Assembly (NCBI GenBank): GCA_964036155.1
Contig: OZ038422.1
Span: 17,941,201 to 18,005,200 of the forward strand
Source of the DNA: Diploscapter coronatus
Lineage: Eukaryota > Nematoda > Chromadorea > Rhabditida > Rhabditidae
Reading direction: 5' to 3'
DNA: 64,000 nt
This document shows positions 11,699 to 23,478 of this stretch, piece by piece. The notes under the pieces are model-generated. The model was not told the DNA's origin and made no database searches. It was given only the letters and a program-made list of their open reading frames with translations. The position numbers were made by a program, and so were the translations under genes. Positions within the stretch are counted from its first letter, which is position 1. Each line of letters opens with the position of its first letter.

Positions 11699-13797
11699 TT
11701 ATCCGATGAAATTGTCTGATTTCTCCTCAGGGGTATTGGAGATTGCTGTCCAGGATATATTGAATCCTCTAAATACGTCCGAAAGATCACTAAAAAATCG
11801 TAGGGTCACTGCATTAGATTGAATTGTGATATTTTGGACAGTTATATTTCCAGTCCAGCTAAATATCAATATTTATTAAAATAAGAGTAAACTTTAATGA
11901 AATCTTCTTTTACTGATAAAGATAATCATCATCGTTCATTATTGATCCTTTATAAACGTATAAATAATCGCGGTAAGTCTCTAACTCGAAATCATTAATT
12001 GTTAGCATTATCTAAATTACTGTTCTTCGGAAAAGTTTTGAATAATAGTGAGTTTGGTTTATTTTTTCTAAACATTCTGATATTTCTCAATTTTCTACCC
12101 ACTAGAAATAACTGCACCACTTTGCATCTTCTAGATTTCGGCATAAACAATACTATGTCTGATATTTGAGGTGGGATAAATTATGCACTTAATGCTAGTT
12201 ATGATTAAAAGATAAGTAAAATTTGAATTAACAAAACATCAAAAAATTATTTTTGTGCTCACATTCAATCACTTTTTGAAAATTGATATATTTCCATTTA
12301 GTAAGGTTAACAACATTTTTTTTAAATATCAATAATGCAATAAATATTCTTACCGTATAAGATGTAGATGGGGCTGTTATATAATATTCACGTAGATCCC
12401 AATTTTCATAATTATTAGGATAATTTGGTGATGTGATATATCCCGAAGTTCCTGTTTGATTAACTATCGGCACTGTGTATCTGTGAAGATAGCGCTTTTA
12501 TCATCGGCTATATTTTAGATTATATTAAATTCACGATGCATTATAACGGCTCATTAGCCATGTTGATGAGACAGATGTTCCATGAAGCGTAGATATCACA
12601 TTTGATTGTGGCAATACTTGCAATAACTGAGACATCTTATATCGAGGCAAATAATTTGAAATAAGTAAAACCATATAACCCTAAATAATGAGTTATTATA
12701 TTTTTCTTCGAAATTAAGATTTTACATATCAAATTAATTGTTAAATTAAGAGATATAATAATGATTACTTTGCTCTGTAACTGTGATATACCATTTAGAA
12801 GGTTGTTAATTCCACCCACAGTGCTGAATAATGAACATTGATTAATTTATAATCCTGTACAAAATACTCGCTATACGCATAAATAACTGCGAACGGTGGA
12901 CGGTTGATTTGTGGATCATATGATGAGTATTGAGGAAGGGCAAAGAATGTGTTAACAGAACTGAAATAATATCAATTTATATATAGCAATAAACTATTTA
13001 TCACGTTTGCAAATCGAATATTCCACGGTATGGTTGTAGTGTAGATTCTAGCCAATCTTGTGCAATTAATGTGTCATTAAATGTTGTAGCATTCATCGGC
13101 CAAGGGACATAATCATCAGAAACACCTATAAATCGACATAAAATCGAAATAATAATTAATCTCAGATTATCTTAAAATGGTTAAGTTATACGAGCATTTG
13201 ATTCTAAATAAAAAGTGAAATATAAACTCTATTTTAATTGTTTTTGACATTGACACTCTGTGATAATATATCTGTTGAATTCACATGTAAAGTTTGTAAA
13301 GAATATTACATTTAAAATTTTAAGGTTACAAAAATGATAAAAATAATTTGAATAACCATAACCTAAAAATGTATGTTCAATTCCGACAAATACCTGCGAT
13401 AATAAAGCGAAAACCATTGCAGAAGGTGAGATAGCTATTCAGAATAGTTATTGCCTAAAATAAACAAATCTATCCAATATATGTGCATAACGTTTTACAA
13501 TACCTCCCTAACTGCGTATGAGTCCGCTCCTGATCCATCAATGAAATGGACAGCCATTATATTACCGGAGACACAATCATCCTGTGATATTGGAATACCA
13601 TCTAAACATCTTATATATAATTTATAGAAAATTGTATACTTCTAGAATCAAGTTCTAACTCAAAATTGAACAGCTTGTATACAAATTTCTGAAGAACTGT
13701 AAAACGAATTACCTTTCTTGTGTTCTTCAAATATAGCACAAAATGCTGAAGCAGTGCATATTACAATAATGGCATAAATGGGTTTGAAACTGGACAT
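11699..13797 (-). CDS. Secreted CUB-domain protein, N-terminal half VWA-like
   Basis: Nine exons with matching phases: 13797-13713, 13601-13504, 13454-13394, 13125-13005, 12960-12816, 12626-12535, 12480-12354, 12011-11914, 11858-11699, giving about 328 residues. The start MSSFKPIYAIIVICTASAFC is a good signal peptide. The C-terminal third is a clear CUB domain: TSGYITSPNYPNNYENWDL opens it, RDYLYVYKGS is the middle strand, and LRFFSDLSDVFRGFNISWTA closes it. The N-terminal half (HFIDGSGADSYAVREAI, VIYAYSEYF) recalls a divergent von Willebrand A fold, which nematodes combine with CUB domains, but that is inference. The weakest splice is the GTGGAA donor of the fifth exon. Probable role: extracellular binding protein of gut or epidermis; function unknown. 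Confidence 0.82.
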
Positions 13798-14159
13798 CAA
13801 TTTATTGCCTCGAAGTAAATTCGATAATCAGTGTGCTGTAGCAATCGAGCATTTATATAATAGGAGAACAATTATCAGTAAAAATTGCTGGCTTAATTTA
13901 TTATTCCGCTCGATTAGGAATCTTAATACTCTTAATTCAAACTCTCTCACATTATTTGATTTCTTAATCTTTCGAATAAACACGTTGATAGATTTTCTTA
14001 TATTGATAGTTGAAATAAATTGCAAATTATATCGATTCAAATTAATATATAAATATTAATTTTAAAAGTTTTTTTTTTTTTTAAGATTTGAACATCCATC
14101 GAGCGCTTTCATTTTTATGCTCTTGATCTCAAAGATAGTTCAATTATTTTGAGAAATAT

Positions 14160-14640
14160 GGCATTTCTTAGTTTCAATATATAAAATGTGATATTTGATC
14201 AAGAGCAACTTGTATTTGTCGCGACACGTTGTAATGAAATGTTTATGTCGAAATACTTCAACATCAAATTTACCTTACAACACGTCGCGTCATCTTCATG
14301 TCACGACAAATCCAGATAGTCTGATCGGGATAATTTGGGAAATTCATACCACTTGTAGGAGTTACTTTATTCCTTAATTTGATTCCTATTAATGCCCTTA
14401 TTCTCTTCGATTTTGATTCAAATTGCGAATTCATTTCGAATTTCAAAATATATCGATTCGCTTCCTCCACATCAAAATGCCTTAGTTAAATTTGATGAAA
14501 GGGAATATCTTTATACATTCGTGCTGAAATTTATAAAGGACTTTCCCAAATATCAGAATTTCTCCCTCTCACTTACTGATTATTGTCAAGTTACTCAACC
14601 TACTTTGAATAAACTCAACTTACAAATAGAATCAGAGTAA
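14160..14640 (+). CDS. Unidentified open frame(s)
   Basis: The frame from 14392 to 14640 encodes 82 residues and ends in TAA; an overlapping upstream frame runs from about 14168 to 14315. The longer one (SLPPHQNALVKFDEREYLYT in its middle) looks protein-like in composition and could be the last exon of a small gene, but I could not join it to an upstream exon. I do not recognise a family. It may also be a decayed gene. Confidence 0.25.
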
Positions 14641-14920
14641 TTGAACTACTAGCAGCCGTTAAACACTATTTCTAACATCACTTTCCCACCTGAATTATCT
14701 ACAAATTCATCGTGATATTACTAAGCTTCGATAATATCGATTCTTTGACGATTTTCATCATTACTCATGCACTTTACCTGACTAATGGCGATCTATAAAT
14801 TAGTGGAACTTGACTTGTCTTACCTATTTCAGTATTTAGATGTTCATTTTATCGCAGTTAAATATTCTTATATTACTCCTATTTTTTAGGAATTCTAATA
14901 GCTATAGTTTCAGATTCAAT

Positions 14921-15376
14921 ATGGCATCAGCGCCACCTTTGTCCGAATATCAGAGTCCGTATAATTATCCCACTACTCCACCTCCAACATACGAATCATT
15001 AGTCTATGAAAATGTATTTTCAAATCAAAGGACTATCGATAATGGAACAGTTTCCATACCAATGCCTCCAAATGGAAATTTCGCCTATCCAAACCCATGT
15101 CTCATGCAATATCTTCCTAGTTACGCAGATATTCAACAACCAAGGATTGAGCAGCCTGTCACTAATGTGCAAAGTGGTAAGAAAAATTGATCGTAAAATA
15201 TATTTTTGAATATATCTAATTTAGCAGAGCCAAGTTATAGAAGACACCCTAAAAGAAAACATGAACATTGTAAAAGCTTATGCTACATTTTTATCTTCTT
15301 CATAGTTTTAATAGTATTCGTGTACTTTTTAAATTTCCTATTAATGATGAAGCGCAATTATGATTTAAAGAGTTAG
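14921..15376 (+). CDS. Small tail-anchored membrane protein with a PPxY motif
   Basis: Two exons, 14921-15176 and 15225-15376, joined in phase (48-nt intron), give 135 residues. The N-terminal two thirds is Pro/Tyr-rich and polar and includes PPPTYES, a PPxY-type ligand for WW domains such as those of Nedd4 ubiquitin ligases. A basic stretch (YRRHPKRKHEHCK) precedes one C-terminal hydrophobic segment (YIFIFFIVLIVFVYFLNFLL), and eleven residues follow it. This is the layout of a tail-anchored or type II protein with its N-terminus in the cytosol. I chose ATG 14921 because a TTTTTTAG acceptor lies just upstream; an in-frame ATG at 14840 would add a hydrophobic N-terminus. The family is unknown to me; an endosomal adaptor role is inference only. 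Confidence 0.6.
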
Positions 15377-15403
15377 TCGTGGCAAACCAACGTCGATATT
15401 TCT

Positions 15404-16724
15404 ATGGGTCCGTTGATTGGACTGATTTTCGCAGGGTTTATTCAGTTTTTGCGTTAATTCTCACGGTGCAGTTCGTTTTTCGAAAAAAAATGCAAGCGGG
15501 CGAAATTATACTAATTTTTCGATTTTTTCAACCATACGTCATAAAAATTTATAACTTCCATGATTCTAAACAAAATTCGATAATTCTTTTTTTTATTGAA
15601 CAGAATTTAATCCATAGATTATCAGCCAATAAAATAAGAATTTTTGAATACCAATTTTGTGGAAATGCGCACTTTTCGCGTCTTGATTGCGTACTGTTTG
15701 GTCCGTACTGCGTTTACAAGCATAATATGAGTTAATATTGAAATTTTTAATAGAATTTTGTAAAGCTCTTCAAGTTGATCAGCTTTTGTTCCAGAGCTTC
15801 TTCTAGAATGTGCACAAACAGATGAATTTTTGAAATTTCATGTCCAAACGGCACTTTGCAATAATTAGTCATTGAATCTCAAAAAATTCTGCAGTTCAAA
15901 CGGTAATGAATCCGAGGTCGAATTTGAACAAAAAATTCGATCTACCGTAATCCACTATAGTAATCGATTTTCAAAAAAAAAAACAGATATAGTCCATTGT
16001 AAAAAACTTGACAGTCGCAGTGCCCTTCGCACAAGGGGGCGGTGCGAACAGCACGCTTCCTTCTCGCGTCGCGGCATGCATTGCGAATTCATTATTCAAA
16101 CTGGATTTCCACTTTCATTTATTTTCTCAACGTTTTCATTCGTGATTTTTATAATTATTCGGTAATCATCGATAATCAGCGGTAATTATCGATAATTACC
16201 TTTAGGTGATTCAATGAACAGCCACTTTTCACTTATTTTTCTCGTATTTTGCAGTGATTTTTTTTGAAAATAATTTTTTAAATAGATTTTTGAATTTCTT
16301 CTTCAAAATTGTGATAATTACCGATAATTAGCAGATAATTAGAACATAATTACAGATAAAGGTTTTAGTTTTCTGTTTATTTCGTGTTTTCCGTGATTTT
16401 TTTATCGTTTTTCTCGATAAAATGATTTCTTGAGTATAATTTCTCAGCAAAATTCTGTAATTATATCCTAATTATCGATAATTACCGAATAATTATAGAA
16501 ATCACGGATGAAAACGTTGAAAAAATAAATGAAAGTGGAAATCCAGCTTGAATAATGAATTCGCAATGCATGCCGCGACGCGAGCGGGAAGCGTGCTGTT
16601 CGCACCGCCCTCTTGTGCGAAGGGCACTGCGACTGTCAAGTTTTTTACAATGGACTATAGCACCATGAGAATCAACGTGAAAAACTGAACAATATATGCG
16701 AAAATCAGCCAAATTGACGGACCC
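15404..16724. mobile_element. Long nested foldback element
   Basis: Near-perfect inverted arms at 15988-16166 and 16481-16659 (179 nt each) flank a loop of about 310 nt that itself holds repeats of GATAATTACCGATAATTA type. Outer arms at 15404-15470 and 16660-16724 also match each other in inverted orientation, but on the left they are separated from the inner arm by an extra 517 nt. The small open frames in each arm are the same sequence read in opposite directions, not genes. Confidence 0.85.
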
Positions 16725-17010
16725 CTGGAAACACCCCTTTGCTAAGACTTTGATTTTTGTTGACATTTACTCTTAAATGTCATTCTTAGAGTCGAGAAAA
16801 TCGGACAAAAACATTGCTCGAGCATCTTCCGTTGTTAATTATTTATCAAATTAGATATTTTAATGGGATTTTTTTTCAAACTACATGGCACCAAACATCA
16901 GCATAATTTCTTGGTTATTTTATTCTGCAAAAAATATTCTTTGGCCAAAATAAATTAGTAGACATTGCAGAAGGCAAATAAATGGTTTCCACGCCTATTT
17001 CACATTTTCA

Positions 17011-17193
17011 TTAGAGCAATTCTTTGACTTTCTCAACGATCATACTCACTGCCACATCAGATGAGACGTCATCATGCAGCAAGATGTCCTCTGTCAGATG
17101 AACAAAACTGAACTCTGACATTGGCTCAAAGACAAAAGAACATTCCCGAGCGTGATAATTCGACGAAAATCGACAAACAGGGACGAGATGCAA
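17011..17193 (-). pseudogene. Possible gene fragment
   Basis: A 60-codon frame that looks protein-like toward its end (FSFVHLTEDILLHDDVSSDV, then VSMIVEKVKELL). It stops naturally but has no good start or upstream exon, and a foldback arm overlaps its 5' end. It could be the last exon of a lost gene. No family recognised. Confidence 0.25.
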
Positions 17194-17299
17194 TTGAAAT
17201 TTGAAAAATCAGAACCGGGACTAAACCTCTAAGATTTTCCGGAATCGGAAGTAGACCCTTTCATTTTTCGGAACAGGAAGTTCCGTCTCGTCCCTGTTT
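17175..17299. mobile_element. Small foldback element
   Basis: AAACAGGGACGAGA at the left end is repeated inverted as TCTCGTCCCTGTTT at the right end, about 125 nt apart in total. Confidence 0.6.
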
Positions 17300-18198
17300 A
17301 CAAATATTATAGAAAAAAAATCTTGTTAAAGTTTCCCAATCACTGCGAAAGATAATGCATGAATTTTAATTTGCACCTGTTTTGGCCTACTTTCAAATTT
17401 ATTTAAAACCATAGGTGCATTTCCAAACTAATGCATAGCTAATTGAAAATCGTATTCTATGCAAAGCTTGAATTTAAATTAGAACCCAAAAAAATAATTT
17501 CAATTAAAATGCATTGCAGAGAAAAAAGAAATGAAGCGAAGTAAATCTGTAGTAAACTAATACTATTTTCGCAGCATGCATTGCAAAATATTGATGAGTG
17601 CACATTTTATGATCACAGCACCGTGATGTTACTTACGATAAATAGGGAGCAAAAGGTCATTATTTCTGAGCCGATAGAAACATTTATTAACAAAATATAA
17701 TGTTATGCCATTTATACTTGACTAATAATTGAATTGATCAAAATAAAGCAAATGTTTAGAAAAATTTCATTAATTTGTTTGAGCACGAATTGTTCTGTTT
17801 TGTCTAGTAGCGATACTTATGTTAACTCCAGTTTTCGATGATCTCAGCAGCCTTTTATATCTGAAAATATTTAATTTTCGAAATATTGATTTAATTATTG
17901 CACAAAAGTAGTTTACGTGTCGCAATTTTCACGTGAAGTGCGACTATTTTATTTGATCTCATATCGAATATCATAAACGAACGTGTAGACTTATTGTTAG
18001 TTCATCATGATAAATGACCTCCGCCTACATCTCCACTTCTCTGTTTTATCCTAGATTTAGTTTTCCTGCTTCTTCATTTTTCTCGTGAGCTTGCGACATT
18101 TAGCGAGCTTGCTATTGAATTTTTATTTACTGTAGCTAATACAGATTGCAACTACTCTATAGGCGAGCTATTTTCAAACACGAACACTATGGTTTTGT

Positions 18199-18375
18199 GC
18201 ATTCAATATGAAGATTAAAGGTGGAAGAAGATTTTATAGGAGTGACTTTCCCTTTTCGCTTTTGTGAAGGAGAAGAAGGAATGCTCGTTGCTGGCTCTTC
18301 TCTTACTCGCAAAAGCAAAGGGGTGAAACCACGCCTATAAAATCTTCTTTCACTATTAATCTGCATGTTGAATAT
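18199..18375. mobile_element. Foldback element just 3' of the receptor gene
   Basis: The left arm (GAAGATTTTATAGG core) and right arm (inverted copy, CCTATAAAATCTTC) match over about 58 nt with scattered changes, around a GC-richer loop. It abuts the stop codon of the receptor gene at 18382, so it probably lies in or next to the 3' untranslated region. Confidence 0.75.
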
Positions 18376-18381
18376 ACCAAG

Positions 18382-20730
18382 CTATACTAACTTTTGAATG
18401 AAGAATTGTTTAATGGCCTTTCTTCTAGCTGGGGAGCCAAGGATGAATGACAGCGGCAGACTAATGCACCAGAGAAATGAGTCGAAAGTTCGATGATAGC
18501 CGTGAATTATAACATATTTGCCAGGAATATCATATCCCCTAGCAAATTGGTCTAAGAACCCAAACATTAGACTGATTGTCATTGATATTATAATGATCTG
18601 AAATGGGAAACAAAATAATTCTTTAACATTGGAAAATCAATTGGTAACATTACATGCTGAATGAAGAATACTACTATCTGATACAAAATTCGACGATTTT
18701 CAGCCGTAAAATTCGTATTAGCAATGCTTGATATTCTCTGGAGTTTCTTGTAGAGTGCAATATAAAACAAGGTCGAAATAAATGTAGTTAAATCGAGCAA
18801 TGGATGAAATACCTTAAATTGTATTACCTTTTTAACAATCATGTATTACGAGATAAGGAAATTGGTTCAACTTGGAATGATATCCGTTTGAAAAATTAAC
18901 ATTAGTTACAAATAACAGAAAATACTCATTTAAGTGCTATCGATTCCAAACGAAATTGACCGAATATGGACGGAGCAAATAGTGAAATATTAACCGTGCG
19001 GAATCTTTGCTCTCTATTCTCCATTATCTGTGAGATGAACGTTACCTCTTTCTCTGGGCTCTAACATTGATGCGAGGCCTTCCCTCCTTGTGCATCTGCG
19101 TCCTCACCGTGCTCTTTTCTCTTCTCACACTATTTTCACTCGCGGTTCGCATCAGCGTCTCTATTCTTCCTGCTAGGCAACGTTCATCTCATAAATAACA
19201 AGGTATAGTTTATTTCAAAAACGGCAAAAAGCATCAGAGTCGGTTTAAAAAAAGTAGTTCTCTCTAATGAAACAGGCCTCACAAATCAAGCAACACATTT
19301 CAAATGTTCGCTTGCACCTTCTAAGCAGTAAATAGATTTTAAATGACGATATTCAACCACATGCGTTATGCTGCTTTTTATGCATAACATAGCTAATAAT
19401 AATTAAATCGATTAAAGACATAATTTGTCAATAAATTACCCTATTTATATGAAAGAAGACTCTTATTAAACTAAAACTTGAAAATGATCGATCTAAAACC
19501 ATGATGAATACTATAAAATTCCATAACATGCACACGATATAAACATATATAATTGTCCTGATCAATTGTTTGCTGAAATAATTTATAAATGATGAGTAAC
19601 TTCTGCGCTAGCAATTATTCATGTAAACTCTCAAATATCATAAAAATTTCTTACCCGAGGACTCTCTTCGCAAGACTCGTTCGATTATAAATTAATGCGA
19701 ATCTTTGAATCACAAGCAAAATAGTGAAGACCGAGAGAATGCTGCTCATTGCCGGACAGAATATCACTACCATATATGCGAGGAGGTTATTTAGCGTATA
19801 AATCACAATTTTTATGATAAATAACAACGACGAATCTGGCTCGACTAAAATATGTATATGAAATTTGCATCTTTGTAGAGGCTACATTGTACAATTTTTG
19901 TTTAACATCAGCAACAGGAGTGTACGAGAGTAAAAATCTAAATTTTGAAAACCAAAACGGAAATAGAAAATTTTTCTAAATTTCCGAAACACGGAAACGA
20001 AATGAAAAATGTCAAAAATCGCCGAGAAAGAAAATTTTCGTGCACGCCTGATCTGCAAATATATTAAAATACATATTATTGACGCGCGATAAACTGGTCA
20101 TTCGTCACATATAGAGCTATGCTCGAGAAGCAATTTTCTTTTATTTTTCCGGAGAAACAGTATGGCTAATGAAGAGAGTTAGCGTAGAACTGTATGTTTT
20201 CTTTAGCCTATCTCTCATTCCCAATGACCAGTTTTTCGCGCGGTAGCGATACCATATAAATTTAATATTTTGTATGGAATATTCCATAGAATAACCGCGA
20301 AATTTATTGTCCACATTAGACAAAAAATATTTGTCAGACGCCGCATATGAAATAAAATTGGCCCGTATGGTGTCTAAACATATCTTGAACGTAAGAGTCT
20401 GGTTAAATCAAGCATTTTTCAAGGAAGAACTCACATTAGAAGTTTCGCCCAAGACGTTCACCGAATGTGAGAGTAGAACATTTAAACTAAGCGGAATGAA
20501 TACCATAAAAATGTTTAGGAGAAAATTCGACAGGCTTAGAGCATTTAGACCGAATATGCTGACTTCTAAAATATTGAATTTTATAAATCTTAAAATTTGA
20601 GAGTTATGTTGAGCTGGTATGAAACAGTTGGAAGTATAAGTAACAATTCCTGAATACCCATTGAATTTTCAACAGTATAGTCAATGTCTTCCCCGAGTGT
20701 CAAGTTTCCATCAGTCACCGTGTCCTGCAT
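18382..20730 (-). CDS. Serpentine seven-transmembrane receptor (chemoreceptor-like)
   Basis: Seven phase-matched exons (20730-20658, 20565-20435, 20373-20253, 19844-19655, 19572-19440, 18812-18654, 18597-18382) give 340 residues with seven hydrophobic segments. Examples are TM1 NFLLNIFMVFIPLSLNVLL, TM2 NIFCLMWTINFAVILWNIP, TM3 ending LLVIQRFALIYNR, TM4 IVCMLWNFIVFIMVL, TM5 FISTLFYIALYKKLQ and TM7 WCISLPLSFILG, followed by a basic tail (SPARRKAIKQFF). QRF replaces the usual DRY-like triplet. An extracellular N-terminus carries an NLT sequon. A TTTCAG precedes the ATG, fitting trans-splicing. The architecture is that of nematode serpentine receptors acting in sensory neurons; I cannot assign a subfamily. 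Intron 4 (18813-19439) carries a foldback element. Confidence 0.75.
19024..19198. mobile_element. Foldback element in a receptor intron
   Basis: TGAGATGAACGTT at the left end and AACGTTCATCTCA at the right end form inverted termini of an element of about 175 nt with further internal complementarity (GATGCGA near each end). It lies inside the fourth intron of the receptor gene. Confidence 0.75.
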
Positions 20731-21272
20731 TCTGAAACTATCAATGCGATACCAATAGAAATAAATTAATAAAACTATTTGGTCATAATTAGAGCGTTTT
20801 TCATGACACGACTACGTTAATATAAAGAAATGATTTTATAAATCGTCGATGAAATAGGATGGTGTGAAGGAAGGGTAGGGTAGGGTTGGGCAAAAAATCT
20901 TTTCCATACTATTTCGTCCGTTACTAATTTTCCAAGTTGCCTTATCGAACGAGAAATATAGAATGTTGAACATTGTTCACTTTCTCAAGAAAATAGAAGC
21001 AGACTAAATCCGAAGGATATTCGTGAATTCTTAGAGATATTCCGTAATAAATTGGGAAAATTTTCCAACGTATCGGATCAGATATCAACGAAAAATACAA
21101 TGTTTTTATTACTCTCAGTATAAATATAAAAGAATTAATCAGTAAAATCACCCAACCTAACAATATTTATTTTTATAGTACAATGATATTCTAAACTAAA
21201 ATGCGTGTACTAATTCGATGCTTTCTACTACAAAATGCATGCCATCAAATAAAATATTAAATAAGACTAATT

Positions 21273-21503
21273 TACCGTATTTTCCCTAATAGAAGCCTCG
21301 GGGATTCTATTTTCCCTAATCCCCAAAAATCGAAAAATTAGCACTTTTCAAACCGTCATATAACCCCTCATCTAAACATTGAAAAAAAAGACTTAAATCA
21401 AGAATATGCGTTCCAAATACTCTAAGACACTTTCCAAGATGATTTGAGTTGGGTAATGACGAGTTCAAGAAACTCGACGAGACTTCTATTAGAAAATACG
21501 GTA
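21273..21503. mobile_element. TACCGTA-ended MITE-like foldback
   Basis: TACCGTATTTTCCCTAATAG at the left end and CTATTAGAAAATACGGTA at the right end. Two further GGGGATTCTATTTTCC-like internal repeats follow the left end. The termini resemble those of the element at 62771-63042 and single ends at about 32352 and 38877. Confidence 0.75.
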
Positions 21504-21927
21504 TATATAGAGAGTTTATGTGTACGATGCCTATTATGAAGCTGAAATTTTTCATATGTTTGTGAGTGTATAGAGTTTTGAGTGCATGAAATACTCAAAC
21601 TATGAGTTCCTTCCTATCAATCACCTGTCTATACTCGTGATAATTGCAATATAAATGAGTTTTTCATTATTAGTAGACATAGTGCCATGCATACATTATA
21701 AATGTGTTATTGATAAATAATCATTGTGTGTCTGCAAAACCATAAGCAGCCCTACGCATACTCAAAACTGCACAATTGCATGTAGTGAAAAATAATCGCT
21801 TGCTGAAAGTAAAACAATAATAAGTGACGAACGTATCTTGAAAGATATTTTAATTGCTCATTAATAGAACGTTTATCTTAACCGAATCTTCCCATAGTTT
21901 CTATCAATTAATGCAATAGCTGGCGAC

Positions 21928-22061
21928 CTGGACAAGTAGTACGACAACAAGTAGTGGCCCACGAAATAGCACGGGATAGGATTTCTTGTTCTACCTAACC
22001 CTTTACTGCTTCGTTGGCCTCTACCTTACTATCATCATACTCCTTGTCCAAACTGCCCAAT
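21928..22061. repeat. Weak inverted repeat
   Basis: TGGACAAGTAGTA at the left and the partly complementary TACTCCTTGTCCA at the right; the match in between is patchy. Just 3' the sequence contains several GATA-type sites (22240-22385), which may be chance in AT-rich DNA. Confidence 0.4.
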
Positions 22062-22064
22062 AAT

Positions 22065-23478
22065 TATGCAAATGTAAATTTTGTTTGTTTTATATTTTCT
22101 ATAACCAATTATGCTAATGATTTGGAGATGATAACAAGAAACGAAAATACAATACTTTAATGAGCTAGCTGTCAGTTATGAAAGGTGTCAATAAAATCGA
22201 TTATAAAGGGCAGAAGCCGGAATCATTATATTTGAGCTTCTGTCATTTATCCCTCCTCTGAGAAAAGCAAGATAAGACGTTTTTATAACATTTTCTTTCT
22301 TTTACTATTTCTATTTTATCTTACTCTTTATCCCTTCACTGCGGCATTACAGTCACAGCAAGAAAGAGGCGATAAGCCTTTGATCGATTTTCACTTTTTA
22401 TTTTAAAAGGTTTTATTACCCAAGTTTGGGGTTCCAATAAATTCTCTGCTATCTATCCAATCCACCTATTCACCACTGAACTACCGAAATACCCTTTTAT
22501 TTCAAAAGATGTGAATGATTTGAGCCAATGTTGAAGAAAATTCTTCAAATCAGGCCGATTAATACTTCGTGATAGACTATAATCTTCTTTAGTATTTAGA
22601 GTAACAAATGGGTTACGTTTCATTTAGCAGACGCAATAGTGAAACAAGATAATACGTTTATTATGTAGCAAACGACGCAGCTATAGTGTATTTACGATTT
22701 ACGGGCTCGGGTGTCGTCTAGTGGTGATCCCAACGAAAAGGTCCTGCAAGTCTCACCTCTAATACAGCAGAAACAGGATCATAGCGTAAGTGAAGAGCAA
22801 TGAGCAGAGAACGAATGAGTTAGAGTCAGAGATGATAACTTCATGAAGAGTTTAGAGGGTGAGGGTTAGAGTTTGAACTGATTCGGAGATTTATTAGACG
22901 ATCAAGCCAAGACAAAGACATGCAATAATAATACACCGATTATGGAATTATGGGGATGAGACAATGGGGAATGGGTTTATGCTAATTTGGTATTCATTCT
23001 CAGCTATTACGAAATACCAATACATTTTAAGAGGCACGCAAAGAAAAGTCATGAAGTGGAATGAATAGATTTTACAATTTCTTTTCCTTCCATGTTATCA
23101 TAGGATCAGTATCTTTTTAGAGGTACCATATTTACACTCTCATAAATTCCATTATTTTATTCAAATTAATTTGTTTCGCAATATATGAGGTAATTTGAAT
23201 GATACTGGAAGACATTTATGTAAATTCTACCGAATTTCGAAGAACAAATAGTTATATTTCTGTACTCAATTAATTACTGCGATCATTAGGCTGTATTCTC
23301 CATGAGTATCGTTGTCTTGTTGAGGCGAGACATTCGTAAAAATAATGACAACCGTGACACTGACTTTCGAATTAGTATTAAGAGAGGACTGAAAAATGTT
23401 CTCATTCTATGATGCTCGTACACTAATTTTTCACGTTTATCACTGCATTTCTAAGCTGTCATAAGGCTAATAAGACTA
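22065..23478. other. No gene seen
   Basis: AT-rich, with several TTATC/GATAA motifs between 22240 and 22380 and a tRNA-A-box-like stretch at about 22705 that lacks a B box. No exon with splice support was found. Confidence 0.5.

Noticed and set aside
15872..16766. Two similar small proteins on opposite strands
   Set aside because: They are the two arms of one inverted repeat read in opposite directions.
22690..22780. Possible tRNA (CTAGTGGTGATC resembles an A box)
   Set aside because: No GGTTCGANTCC-type B box, no anticodon arm and no acceptor-stem pairing.
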